Notes under the pieces: generated by a model
Seen by the model: only the letters and a program-made list of their open reading frames with translations
Database searches by the model: none
Told to the model about the DNA's origin: nothing
Origin: Ignavibacteria bacterium
Lineage (GTDB): Bacteria > Bacteroidota > Ignavibacteria > Kapaibacteriales > UBA2268
Reading direction: 5' to 3'
Assembly (NCBI GenBank): GCA_016844745.1
Contig: JAERMQ010000020.1
Location: 1 to 59,431, forward strand
DNA: 59,431 nucleotides
Made by a program: the position numbers and the translations under genes
Shown here: positions 37,246-48,900 of the stretch, one piece after another
Position numbering within the stretch: position 1 is the stretch's first letter
Layout: every line of letters starts with the position of its first letter

Positions 37246-37920
37246 ATGCAAATTACGAATAAGAACCAAGAAAGCGAAATTGAATACACTCATGAATTAT
37301 TCAGGAAAGGAATTCATCTTACCTCACTATCCATACCAATAGTTTATGTTTTTGTTACCAGGTCAACATTGACCACGCTATTAATCATTGTCACTATTAT
37401 AGAAATACTACTAGATTTCCTAAGCAGGAGAAATAAGAAATTTGCACAAATTTATTTTGGTATGTTCCGGAAAATAATGCGCAGTCATGAGTTAGAAAAG
37501 AAACTATGGCTGAATGGCGCTTCATGGGTGCTGATATCTGCCACCATGTGCGTTGTGATTTTCCCCAAAATTGTTGCCATTACTGCTTTTACAATATTAA
37601 TCATCTCAGATACCTTAGCTGCACTGGTGGGGAGAAAGTATGGCAGGCATAACTTTTTTGATAAATCCTTCGAAGGGAGTTTAGCATTTTTTATATCTGC
37701 AGTGCTTGTGATTATTGTTTATGGATTATTTTTCCGGACTACCTGGACTTTTTTTCTTGTTGGAATTGTTGCCTGTTTTATTGGCGCTTTTGCCGAGGCA
37801 GCATCCAAACAATTAAAAATGGATGATAACTTTTCGATACCCCTAAGTATAGGTATTACTTTATGGGTAGGTGGAATGCTGGCAGAGAAGATGGGGCAGT
37901 CTTTTTTAAATATTATATAA
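37246..37920 (+). CDS. Dolichol kinase / phosphatidate cytidylyltransferase-like membrane protein
   Basis: A 224-residue polytopic membrane protein of the SEC59/DGK1/VTE5-like CTP-dependent kinase family. [12 protein letters not shown] near the N-terminus and [28 protein letters not shown] in the middle (given as [12 protein letters not shown] and [10 protein letters not shown]) are the family motifs for CTP use. About six to seven membrane helices. The ATG at 37246 is chosen because an in-frame ATG at 37186 would overlap the divergent ispE start and add an atypical extension. The lipid substrate (polyprenol, diacylglycerol or phytol-like) is unknown. Confidence 0.8.
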   Translation: MQITNKNQESEIEYTHELFRKGIHLTSLSIPIVYVFVTRSTLTTLLIIVTIIEILLDFLSRRNKKFAQIYFGMFRKIMRSHELEKKLWLNGASWVLISATMCVVIFPKIVAITAFTILIISDTLAALVGRKYGRHNFFDKSFEGSLAFFISAVLVIIVYGLFFRTTWTFFLVGIVACFIGAFAEAASKQLKMDDNFSIPLSIGITLWVGGMLAEKMGQSFLNII

Positions 37921-37939
37921 TTTTTTTGATAAGTTTATT

Positions 37940-38971
37940 ATGAATGAAATAGATTTACGAAGCGATACATTTACAATGCCGACCATGGAAATGAGGCAGG
38001 TTATTGCCGAAGCCGAAGTCGGTGATGATGTTTTCGGAGAAGACCCAACCGTTATTCGTTTGCAAGTAAAAATTGCCGAATTACTTGGGAAGGAATCTGC
38101 ATTATTTGTTCCATCCGGAACCATGGCAAACCAGATAAGCATTGCCGTGCAGACTCATCCCGGCGATGAAGTAATAGTTGAATCCGATGCTCATATTTTT
38201 TATTACGAAGCTGCTGCACCAGCAATTATTTCAAGAGTGCAATTAAGACCAATCCCATCATCAAAAGGGATGATGCCGGTGCAGTCGATTGAATCCGCTA
38301 TTCGCGGGAATGATGTCCACTTCCCACCCACAAAACTGTTATGTCTTGAAAATACTCATAACCGTCATGGCGGTACTGTTATTGATATTGATTATATAAA
38401 AGAGGTCAGGACTTTAGCCCAAAAAAATAAAATATCTATGCATTGTGACGGTGCACGTCTTTGGAATGCATCCGCTGCAACCGGAATAACGCCCGCGGAC
38501 TATGCTGGATATTTCGATACGGTATCTGTTTGCCTCTCCAAAGGACTTGGAGCCCCTGTCGGTTCTGTCATCGCAAGTACACGAGAAAATATTTTATCTG
38601 CTTTAAGATGGAGAAAAATACTTGGTGGCGGTATGCGTCAAGTTGGTATAATTGCTGCTGCCGGGCTTTTTGTTATTGAAAATAATTTACAAAATTTGAA
38701 AAATGACCATGCAAATGCAAAACTATTTGCAGAGAAATTACTATCATCCGAGTTTATTGAGATTGATATTAACACGATTGAAACTAATATTGTGATTTTT
38801 AAACTTAAAGGAAATGCCAACGCTTTACAATTTGAAAAGAAATGTTTGAATAATGGATTGAAAATATTAGCAATCGGACCAAATACTATCAGGGCTGTAT
38901 TCCATTATCAAATCACAAGGCAACAAACCGAAGAAGCGGCTGAAATTATAAAAAATCTGGTCAAAATATAA
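37940..38971 (+). CDS. ltaE: Low-specificity L-threonine aldolase
   Basis: A 343-residue PLP enzyme cleaving threonine or allo-threonine to glycine and acetaldehyde. [16 protein letters not shown] (4-19), the N-terminal [11 protein letters not shown] (28-38), [11 protein letters not shown] (55-65), [10 protein letters not shown] (168-177) with the PLP-ring Asp170, and the Schiff-base Lys201 in [13 protein letters not shown] are all visible. Full length. It lies 19 bp after the dolichol-kinase-like gene and may share its transcript. Confidence 0.94.
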   Translation: MNEIDLRSDTFTMPTMEMRQVIAEAEVGDDVFGEDPTVIRLQVKIAELLGKESALFVPSGTMANQISIAVQTHPGDEVIVESDAHIFYYEAAAPAIISRVQLRPIPSSKGMMPVQSIESAIRGNDVHFPPTKLLCLENTHNRHGGTVIDIDYIKEVRTLAQKNKISMHCDGARLWNASAATGITPADYAGYFDTVSVCLSKGLGAPVGSVIASTRENILSALRWRKILGGGMRQVGIIAAAGLFVIENNLQNLKNDHANAKLFAEKLLSSEFIEIDINTIETNIVIFKLKGNANALQFEKKCLNNGLKILAIGPNTIRAVFHYQITRQQTEEAAEIIKNLVKI

Positions 38972-39022
38972 TTATCTGATATAATTTCACTAAATTTATA
39001 AAATAGATTATTTGGATTTAAA

Positions 39023-40051
39023 ATGAAGCATAAAATATTTTTTACAATATTAGTATTAATACTTATTTCTTGTACACAAGATGAAAAAATTATCGATAAT
39101 TCGAAGGAAACCTGGAATATATTAATAGCTACAGACAATACTCAATTGAAGATATTAGAGATGCCTTCAGGTAAGTTATCAGGTGAAGACATTTACTTTG
39201 CAAATAATGGAGAAATGCTTCCTGGAAAAGTTGAGACAATTAAAGAATTCAGGGATACAATATATTTAATTATTCCGAGTGCATATAAAATAATTGTTGT
39301 GGATTCGAAGAAGTTCAAAAAAATTACCGTAATAGATTTTTCAACCGAAGGCAAAATCCCTTCCGATATTTGCTTTCCTAATGCCACGGATGGATATGTA
39401 TGCCACGGTAATGATTCAACTGTGACATTAATTGATCTTACTAATTTTATTAAGGCACGGGTTATCAAAACAGGAAGAAATCCTATATCCATTGCTTGCT
39501 GTGGAAATAAGATTTTTACTGCTAATCGTGGTGATAATACCGTATCAATTATCGATTCCCGAATTCCGGATGTCGTAGCGACATTACCTGTTGCAGATAA
39601 TCCTGCATTTTCAGCTTGTAATAACGGTTGGAATGCGGCGATAATCTCATTAGGTGCAGGGAAGGATGGAGATCTGAAACCTAAATCAGAAGCTAAAATA
39701 ACCTTCATAGATTTGGTGAAATTTACTATTATTAGTTCATTAGATATAGGATTCGGCGCATTGAAAGCAATAGACCAAGTGCCTTCCGGATTAGCTATCA
39801 CACCCGATAATATCGGTTTCATACCAACAAATAATGCATTCTTTAGGCTTGATACGAGGCTACAGGAAAGAATGCAAATGTTATCATATACAAAAATATT
39901 AATGATAAATTATAATTATAAACGTAATGAATTACTTCTTGTTCGAACCGATGGTGAAGGATATCAGGTTGTTGTAAGTGATATATTTACCGGAAAAGAT
40001 AAATTCGTTGTGGATGTTACTGAAAAAATAATTTCTTACTTAGCGCTTTAA
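39023..40051 (+). CDS. YncE-like beta-propeller lipoprotein
   Basis: A 342-residue lipoprotein. The lipobox LILISC gives lipidated Cys17 after an 16-residue signal (MKHKIFFTILVL...). The mature part has seven-bladed-propeller-like repeats of the YVTN/YncE kind (YVCHGNDSTVTLIDL; FTANRGDNTVSIIDSR; PVADNPAFSACNNGW). Role unknown: such proteins often bind ligands or partners at the membrane. It follows ltaE by 51 bp on the same strand. Confidence 0.8.
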   Translation: MKHKIFFTILVLILISCTQDEKIIDNSKETWNILIATDNTQLKILEMPSGKLSGEDIYFANNGEMLPGKVETIKEFRDTIYLIIPSAYKIIVVDSKKFKKITVIDFSTEGKIPSDICFPNATDGYVCHGNDSTVTLIDLTNFIKARVIKTGRNPISIACCGNKIFTANRGDNTVSIIDSRIPDVVATLPVADNPAFSACNNGWNAAIISLGAGKDGDLKPKSEAKITFIDLVKFTIISSLDIGFGALKAIDQVPSGLAITPDNIGFIPTNNAFFRLDTRLQERMQMLSYTKILMINYNYKRNELLLVRTDGEGYQVVVSDIFTGKDKFVVDVTEKIISYLAL

Positions 40052-40205
40052 ATCCTATGTTTAATGGCTCGGTATCTATAAATAAATATTAATTTTATTG
40101 GAACATATTGACAAATCCATTTTGAAGGTTCATTGTTTTATAAGAAATATTTATTATTATAAGCTGAATATTGTATATGATTAATCCGAATATCAAAGAG
40201 ATAGA

Positions 40206-41885
40206 GTGACCAAGAAAATTATTAATCTCGATTCGTTAATTGATTTCAGTGCGAATCTAAATGAATATAACGATGAGAAAGCTATTTTGAATGTGACTTT
40301 ATTAAGTATCATGGGTAAGCTTAAAAGCCTTCGTGGGTGTGTGCTACTCCCGAAAAAGAACGATACTTACAAAATAATAATAACTAAGGGTAAAAAAATT
40401 TTAGATACTGTTCCGCAATTTCCAATCAAATATTTTCACAGTATTGATAAGTTGGAAAAATCTGAAAAAATATTATACTCTTTAGGTTTTCGATTTTTTA
40501 TTCCTATTATTTACCAACAAAATTTAATATCTGTAATTTGTATAAGTAAAAAATCGGATAATAAAAGGATATCACCAATAGAAAAAAAATACGTTAATTT
40601 AATAGGTGCTATATGTGCCAATGCAATTGTTAATGCCGGAAACAGGCAATTATTAATTAAAACCAAGAATTCCGTAGAACGAAGAAACCAACTTTTAACT
40701 ACTTTATTCGAACTTGGACGCAATTTTTCAGGTTTCTTATCACGGGAACAAATTCTGAAAATGTTATCTTTACATTTGATGGGACAATTGACTGTAAGCC
40801 GCTTTGCAGTTATAATTAGATACGGTTCATGTGAATTTGAAGCAATTTTCAACCGCCTGAGTGAATTACCTCCCGTAAGCGTAACAAATGATTTATTTGA
40901 TATTAAAAAAACTATCAGGCTCAGGGATTTGAAAACCTGCTGTGAGCTTGAAGAATACTTACTCAAAGTAGAAGCCAGGATTATTTCTCCAATGACTGTC
41001 CAGGGTGAAGTCAAGGGACTTCTGATAATTGGTAAGAAGATGAATTCAGAATCATTTTCCGATGAAGACATTCATTTTATCGAAGCGATAGGTAATACAG
41101 CTATGGCTTCCTTCGAGACAGAACGACTATTCAGGGAAGAGCTTACAAAGAAAAACCTTGAGAAGGAAATTGATATCGCTCTAAAAATCCAGACAAATCT
41201 TCTTCCGAAAACCAACCCGGTTATAAAAAATTTCGATATAGCCGGAATTAATATCCAATCAAAGAAAGTCGGTGGTGATTATTATGATTTTATTGATTTG
41301 CCTTCAGGAAAATTATTAATTGTTGTTGCCGATGTATCGGGTAAAGGAATACCGGCTGCATTATTAATGGCAAATTTACAGGCAGCTTTACGGGTCTTGT
41401 CATCGATGGAGTTACCTTTGGATGAACTGGCAAGGAGACTCAATTCGGTGATATATAGAAATACGGCTCCTGAGGACTTTGTAACAATGTTTATTGCAGA
41501 GCTGGACTATAAAAATTCAATTATTCGATATTTGAATGCCGGACATAATCCACCATTCATGATAACCAAAACCGGTAAAAGCCATATTCTTCCTGAAGGA
41601 GGTATTATATTAGGAGCCCTTGATAATGAATATCCTTATCCGGTTGTAAATTTTAAATTAAAACAAGGTGAGATTATTTTTATTTTCACAGACGGTTTAA
41701 CCGAAGGTACTGATAAAAGCGGCATGGTTTTTGGTGAAAGAAAAATTGTAGAAATTTTAAAGAAAAATAGAAGTAAAAATGCAATGAGTATATTGGAAGA
41801 AATTTTATCCGAATGCAGACTACAAAGTACAGGAGATGTACAATACGATGATATAACCTGTGTTCTCATAAAGTGTTCGAACTAA
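40206..41885 (+). CDS. GAF-domain PP2C (RsbU/SpoIIE-type) phosphatase
   Basis: A 559-residue signalling phosphatase starting at a GTG. An N-terminal GAF-like region (about 10-150) is followed by a second GAF (about 165-310), a short coiled-coil linker (EELTKKNLEKEIDIALKIQ) and the RsbU-type PP2C domain (about 330-555). LLPKTNPVIKNFDIAG, then GGDYYDFI and VVADVSGKGIPAALLMA carry the metal-binding aspartates, and IFTDGLTEG and DDITCVLIK complete the fold. Such enzymes dephosphorylate anti-sigma antagonists or other Ser/Thr phosphoproteins. No partner switch genes (RsbV/RsbW) are adjacent. Confidence 0.9.
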   Translation: MTKKIINLDSLIDFSANLNEYNDEKAILNVTLLSIMGKLKSLRGCVLLPKKNDTYKIIITKGKKILDTVPQFPIKYFHSIDKLEKSEKILYSLGFRFFIPIIYQQNLISVICISKKSDNKRISPIEKKYVNLIGAICANAIVNAGNRQLLIKTKNSVERRNQLLTTLFELGRNFSGFLSREQILKMLSLHLMGQLTVSRFAVIIRYGSCEFEAIFNRLSELPPVSVTNDLFDIKKTIRLRDLKTCCELEEYLLKVEARIISPMTVQGEVKGLLIIGKKMNSESFSDEDIHFIEAIGNTAMASFETERLFREELTKKNLEKEIDIALKIQTNLLPKTNPVIKNFDIAGINIQSKKVGGDYYDFIDLPSGKLLIVVADVSGKGIPAALLMANLQAALRVLSSMELPLDELARRLNSVIYRNTAPEDFVTMFIAELDYKNSIIRYLNAGHNPPFMITKTGKSHILPEGGIILGALDNEYPYPVVNFKLKQGEIIFIFTDGLTEGTDKSGMVFGERKIVEILKKNRSKNAMSILEEILSECRLQSTGDVQYDDITCVLIKCSN

Positions 41886-42331
41886 TACTATTGGTAAATT
41901 TGAAAACTGAAAAAGCTTTAATTAGAATTATTTTAATTATTCAATGTTCTGTTTAGGATTTTAAGAAAAAATACAATTGACAATCAGAAAAATCTTTTGA
42001 GGGAATTTTAATAAGAAAAGCCGATTTTTTTATTGACAGGAATTCATTGTTAATTGAGAATTGAATAAAAATAAAAGAATTAATGTTAAATAAAAATAAA
42101 TTTTATCAATTTAATGTTTGAATTTAATGGAAAATATCGTATTTTCGCTGATTAGTTCAAATAATAGAAAAAAAATAAAGTGATTATTTTTGTTAAATAT
42201 ATTAATGATATAATGTTTAAGAAGAAAATATAAAAATAATGAAATTGAAATTTTTTTACTCAAAACTCAAAAAAAATTAATTTGATATCAAAATTAGACA
42301 TAACCACTTTTTAAAGTAGGGGTACAAGATT
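41886..42331. other. AT-rich upstream region of the surface-protein cluster
   Basis: 446 bp with strongly AT-rich sequence and no gene or strong hairpin. By position it must hold the promoter of the 196-residue T9SS protein and perhaps the whole fibre cluster. Confidence 0.6.
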
Positions 42332-42922
42332 ATGAAAATTTTATTAAAGTACGTCCTTATTGTTACCATATTGTTTATTGGTCCGGTTAGTATTCTGGAA
42401 GCTCAGGGCATTAAAGTCGAAAGACAGGTAATGAGTAACGGAGCCATGCTAAAACAAACAAACAACAATAATTATGTATTAAATGGTTCAACTGGTCAGA
42501 TTATAACCGGAAAAATTACTAAATCAGTATCAGGACAAAGAACCGACAATTATCAGGGATTCTGGTTGCCTATATTACAAAAAGCAACCGATGTAAACGA
42601 CCCTACCCAAATTATTGATGAAAACCTGAAAAATTTTCCCAACCCGTTCACATCTTCAACCGTAATCAATTATACTCTACCCGTAACAGCCTACGTCACT
42701 ATTAAAATTTATGATGTGACAGGCAAAGTGAGGAGAGTAATATTAAATGAATTACAGCAATCAGGTGAACAAAATATTAATTTCGACGGAAAAGATGAAA
42801 GCGGAACTGAACTTTCTTCAGGTTCTTATTTATACGAGTTGGAAGTCCGTCCGGCTCAAATGGCAGGTAATCCCGGTATTAGCGCATATCAGCTAAGAAA
42901 CAGGATGATTGTTCTAAAATAA
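42332..42922 (+). CDS. T9SS-sorted FlgD-Ig-like protein preceding the giant fibre
   Basis: A 196-residue exported protein. The signal peptide (1-25, YVLIVTILFIGPVSILEAQ) is followed by a short repeat-like module (VMSNGAMLKQTNNNNYVLNG ... GQIITGKIT ... GFWLP) seen in many FCB surface proteins. A FlgD-Ig/T9SS type A sorting domain ends it (NFPNPFTSSTVINYTLP, TIKIYDVTGKVRRVI, SSGSYLYELEV, RMIVLK). It ends 57 bp before the giant gene. Because that gene product has no sorting domain of its own, this small protein is a candidate anchor or secretion partner. Confidence 0.85.
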   Translation: MKILLKYVLIVTILFIGPVSILEAQGIKVERQVMSNGAMLKQTNNNNYVLNGSTGQIITGKITKSVSGQRTDNYQGFWLPILQKATDVNDPTQIIDENLKNFPNPFTSSTVINYTLPVTAYVTIKIYDVTGKVRRVILNELQQSGEQNINFDGKDESGTELSSGSYLYELEVRPAQMAGNPGISAYQLRNRMIVLK

Positions 42923-42979
42923 TTAAAATGAAAATAATTAACATAAAAAATATTGTATAACATAGGTTTGGGAGTAAAA

Positions 42980-45900
42980 ATGATTAAGAAGATAGTCCTT
43001 CTAAGCGTTTTGCTAATTTTTGGCTTGATTCTAACTCCTGTTCATTCAATGGGTCAAACGCCCAGAATTCTGAATTACCAAGGAAATTTGTTCGACGAAA
43101 ACAATCAGCCGATTAACTCATCGTTACCTGTTCAAGTTACCTTTCGTATTTTCGATAATGATATCGGGGGCGTACCTGTATGGACAGAAGTTCAAGAAAT
43201 TTCAATTATAAATGGATATTTAAATGCATATCTCGGTTCATTAACACCATTGGATATACAGTTCAATCGTCCTTTATGGCTTGAAATAACAGTTGGCAGC
43301 GGTGCCGCTTTCTCACCCAGAACAAGGTTCTCGAGTGTAACTAACGCTTTCCATGCTTTATCGGCAGACGAAGCTACCAAAGTACCGGCAAAGTCCATTA
43401 CTCAGGAGAATTTGGCTGATGGAGTATCAGCAATTCCTTCCGGTCCTGCCGGAGGAGATTTGGAAGGCTCTTATCCTAATCCTACCGTAAATGTAAAGAA
43501 GATTCTCAGCAATATAGAACCGGGCTCGATTACTGCTGATAAATTGTCTCCCGATGTAAAAATACCACCAGGTGGCTCTGCGGGCGGAGATTTGAGTGGT
43601 ATATATCCAAATCCGTTAATTGCTGTCGGTTCGGTTAAAACCGACAGGTTGTACGAAGGAGCAGTTACGAATGCTAAATTAGCTGACGGCGCCATTACTG
43701 AGGTTAAAATAGAAGACGGAGCTGTAACATTACAGAAATTAGCTGCAGGCAATACTTCCGGTCAAATAATGTATTGGAATGATATTAATAAAAAATGGGC
43801 TTTAACTCAGGCTACTAAAACCGATATAAACGGAAACGGACTTGAAGTTAATGCACAAACTGACGATAATGCTGGTTCCGCTATTATAGCTAAAGGCGGT
43901 GGTACAAATGCACCGACAGTTGAAATTACAAGAGAAACTGCCGGAACCGGAGCAAAGATTACTGCAAAATCAGGTGAAGCATTAAGAGTTGAATCGGAAC
44001 CAACCGATGGAAATTATGTACAGGTAGTCAAGCGTGCCGGTAACACCGAAGGCAGAACTATGCTTATCGAAGGTTATACCAATAATACCGATGGCACCGA
44101 CCCATTAAGAAATTATGATAAAGATGCCGTACTCGTTGTTAATAATAAAAGCACTAATAAAAACAAAGTTGCTATTATTACTTACGGTGATATTATAATG
44201 AACAGTACAATCTTTGGAAACTGGGTCACCCTTCGTACTGGTGATGACGGAGATCCTGATACGGATCCAGCCGGTATAAGGTGGGTTGGAAGACAAAGCA
44301 ATTCTACTACTGTGACATTGTCTGTTCCTAATGGCACAGTTACAAATTATGTTAAGGCTACAGCTGCAAGCGGAACTACGACATTGACTAATCAACCAAT
44401 CTTAGGATTCGAGGATGGCAATAGTATAATTTTTAAAGGTAGCACCAATAATCAAGTCCAAGTAAGCAATGAATCTTTGAAGGCTTTCGATGCCAGTTCT
44501 TCTAAGTCCGTTACAGTTTCAAGCGGAACCGTAACATTGGTTGAAGGTGGTAATACCGTAAAATTGACGGCAACATCGAATGCTTTGCAATTGAACCAAG
44601 GTATTAAATTCGAGACATCCGGTAAGACCATTACCGGTAACAGTACTACCGTTACAGGGTTATTCATCAGCACTAATAGTAATACTATCGACGGTGGTAA
44701 TCTGACTATTAATACCGATAATACATTACAATATAATGGTTCAAATCAACTCGGTATTAAATTAGATAATTCCAATACATGGACAGCGCAAAGGTTTAAA
44801 TCAGATGACGTGGGAACCTGGGCTGCTATAGTGAATTCAGCGCCCGGAAATTTATCATCCCCGGACCCGAAAGCATTGGAAGTATTAGGAAGTTCAACCT
44901 TCATAGGACCTCAATTTGCATCCAGCGGTTCTGCAGCGGTTTATATCGATAGAGGTCCGATAGCAGCATTGGCTTTGAAAACCGATGGCGGTATTGAAGT
45001 TAATGGAGACATTAAAGCAAATAATAATACTGTTTCAGCAAAAGATGGTGATTTTTCCGGAGCTTTAACAGTAATTGATAGACTAAGTGGAACATTTACT
45101 AATGATGGAAATGATTATACAAAAGCCAGAAGACCAATGACTGCCATTTATAAAACCGGTAATATGTTAAGTGGTACTGGAGTTTTAAAGGAAAGTAATT
45201 TTGGTAGTACATATTTCAATGATGATGTTCTCAAATTAACTGATGGAACTACTCCTAATCAAGTAATGCAATGGGATGGTACAGACTGGACCTCTGCTTT
45301 AGTCGATGCTCCTAATTTAAATACATCGAATACACCACAAGGAAATGGTTCGGCGCTCGTTTATAATAACGGTTCTTTAGAATGGGGTACTCCTTCATCT
45401 TCGAGTGTAACAACTTCCGGGATGATTGTTGGAAATGGCGTTGACCAACCAGTTACGATAAAAACATCAGGTGTCACTGCCGACCAGGTTTTATCATTCA
45501 ATAGCGGTTCATGGTCAGCGGCAAAAATTAATAAAGACAATTTAAATACAACAGGAACTGCAGCAAGTGGCAGGGCATTGATAACCGATGGTTCCGGTAA
45601 TTTAGCTTGGGGAACGGTTAATGAAGCGCAGGTTTCCGTTAGTTCAACCGGTTTTATCACAGGCAATGGCAATGCAAATCCTTTGGCTTTAAATGTATCC
45701 GGTTCTCCTGTAGCAGGACAATCTCTATTATATACCGGTCCAAATTCTTTAACCTGGGGTTCAGTTGACAATCCGATTTCAATTAATCCGGGCACGCAAA
45801 ATTATTTATCAGGCGATGGTACTCCTTCAAATAAACTCGGTTTAAATGTTGGGAATTCACCTAATACGGGTCAGGCATTGGCATGGGACGGAAATCAGTT

Positions 45901-48900
45901 ATCATGGCAGAATCTTTCAGTATCATCGACGGTTACCGTTGCTACAACTCCGCATCAATATTTAACCGGTAATGGTGGCTCTAATCCTTTGTCCTTCAAT
46001 CTAGTAAGCAATAATCCGGCTTCCGGAAATGTCCTGACATGGAATGGAAATCAATTGGCATGGAGTGCTGCAAGTTCCTCAACAGTCACAACTGACGGAA
46101 CTACAATGAAAGGCGATGGATTAAATACTTCAATAGCTTTGAATGCAAGCAATGTTCCTAACATTGGAGAAGCTATTATCTGGAATGGTACTAATTTGAC
46201 TTGGAGTAATATTTCTTCTACGGTTTCTACAGATGGTACAACAATTACCGGTGATGGATTAAATACTGCAATCACTCTTAATGAAAATGCTTCATTATCA
46301 TGGTCTAACAGTCATTATTTTAATTCAGGTTCAAATAATGTTTCAATCAATGACCAAATCGGTACTGGTGCAGTTCTATTAGTAAATAATACCAGTACTA
46401 ACTTAGCGGATTATGGTCTTATTGTATATGGGGGTTCAAATTTAGGAGGTAATACCTATGCGGAAAACCTTTTGGCTAATAACTTATTTTCTTCATCAGC
46501 TACATTCTTAGATATTAACATACTCGGCGGCAATCTTGATATAACAAATTTATCTGCATCAAATGCAACCATCTCCAATTCATCATTATTCACAACATCG
46601 ACAGGCAGGACAGATAACATGTTCGGTCTTTGGTCATCCGATGCAGATGCAGGCAAACCGGCAGTTCAAATCTATAATTATGGCGTCTCAGATGAAGGCA
46701 CAGGAACGGCTTTATTAGTTGGTTCGACTACATCCAGAGTTCTCGATGATGACCCGGCAGTGGTAATAAAAGGTAATGAAGGTAAAGGATTGTATATCTA
46801 TAATCAGGATGGTATTGCTCTCACATCCGAAGGTGGTGCCGGTACTGCTTTGGCAGCATTCGGTAAAGATGCCGAGTTCAGATTGGATAATCAATTCAGG
46901 TTAGGAGTGAATAGAAACCTTTTGGATACCGCATCCGGATTAAACGAACCGGAAATATTATTTACTTATGATGACTTTAGCAATAGTAAAAGGGGTAGTT
47001 TTGAAGTACAGGACTTCTCTTCTATATTCTCATCATTAAATCGCGATGTTGGTGATGATGCAGTCGTTTCAGTTATCACCGATAATGGCAGAGGCTTATA
47101 TGTCGAAACTTCGAATGGTATAGCAGTAACTGCAAATGCCGGACTAAACGGAACTGCAATCGAAGCAACCGGTAAGGATGCTGCATTCAACCTCGAAGAA
47201 CAATTAAGAGTAAGATTGAATAAAAATAAATCCGGCAACGGACAACCGGAACTTATGTTTGCTTATGCACAGGACCCGAATGCTGTTGCAGAGTTTTCAC
47301 CGGTAAAATACGGACAAGCTTATTTTTCGGGTTTCTCGACAACTTTTACAAGCCAGGTCGACCCGATATTCGGTGTTGAATCAACTACATTCGGAAATGT
47401 CCCTGTTCTTTATGCAAAAGCAGAAGCAGGAGGAACGGGATTGCAGGTTGATGGTAATTTTGTATTAAATGGTAACATAGCTTTAAGTAATTCTACGGCA
47501 TCATTTACAAACAGCAGTTCAACACTTTCAACTTTAACTTTAAATAATACAGCCGGAGGCTTAGCACTCGATGTAGCTGCTTCTAATATTACAGATATTA
47601 ATGGTTATGTTGCAAAAATAATAAATAACGGAACGAACTCACGAGGTTTATTAATTGAAAATGAAGGTGCTGGAACTGACCCAACTCCTTCGGCAACATG
47701 GACTGATGATGATAATCCCGGAAGCGGATTCCCAACCTTGACTTTAATAAATCGTTCCCATACAGCAAACGGTGTTCCCGAAGGAGTTGCACTTCGTACC
47801 TATGGAAATATCGAAACAAACAGTACGATTTCTGCAACAAATATGTTTATCAGGGATACCCTGTTTATCGGTTCAGGCAGTAGTACAATGACTATAATAG
47901 CTCCTTCAAGCGCGACAGCTTCTTTATCATTTACAAGTGGTTTGGAGGTAACGGGCGGTGATATTTCAATTGTTGGAAATCATAATTTCTCTGCCCCTCA
48001 GGGAGGTGTTGTTGTCAATAGCGGCACATTTACAACTCTAACAGCAGGGACTGGTAATTTTACCGGTAATCTGACTGCAAATTCAGCTACTCTAACAGGA
48101 ACTTTGGATTTAGGCTCCGGAGTATCAATATCCGGTGATTATAATTCAACAAATGGTAATATAAATCTTACAAATGGCAGTTTGACTGCTGCTAATGGAA
48201 CATTTACAAATAATTTAACAGTTAATAATTTAATAGCTGCAAGTTCTCTGAATGTTCCTAATATTACGGGTGTTAATGGTTATTATACTAATTTACAGGC
48301 ATATAATAATTTAATGGTGGGTTCAGCCAATGCTGCTACATTTACACTATCAGGCGGTAATGTGGCATTAACAACCGGTATGGATGTTACCGGAAATGTT
48401 TCTGCGTCATCATCTGTTTCAGCTCCAATTGGTTCATTTACAACCGCTAAAGTTGGCGCTACGGATCTGAGTACAATCGGCGGTATATTCAATATCGGCA
48501 ACCCAACTTTAATTTCCGGAAATTTAACGGCAAATAGCACAACATTTGATTCGGGTCTTTACAATAATAATTTGACTGTAACCGGAAATTACGGTTCTAC
48601 AAACGGCAATATTTCCCTCACAAATGGAAATGTTAACCTTACAAACGGTACAGTAACTGCCCCGACCGGAACATTCACAACTGCTAAAGTGAACGGAACT
48701 GATTTAACAACAGGCGGCGGTGTATTTAACATCAGCAACCCAACTACAGTAAACGGAAATCTGATTGCCGGAAGTTCTACTTTCAACTATGGAACGTACA
48801 ATAATGACCTTGGTGTTACAGGAAATTACTCTTCTGCTTCCGGTAATATCTCCCTTACAGGTGGTAGTATCGCTCTGACCAACGGTAATGTTACTCTTAC

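Noticed and set aside
39193..39822. A 209-residue minus-strand frame inside the YncE-like gene
   Set aside because: Antisense shadow of a lipoprotein gene whose lipobox and repeats are clear on the plus strand.
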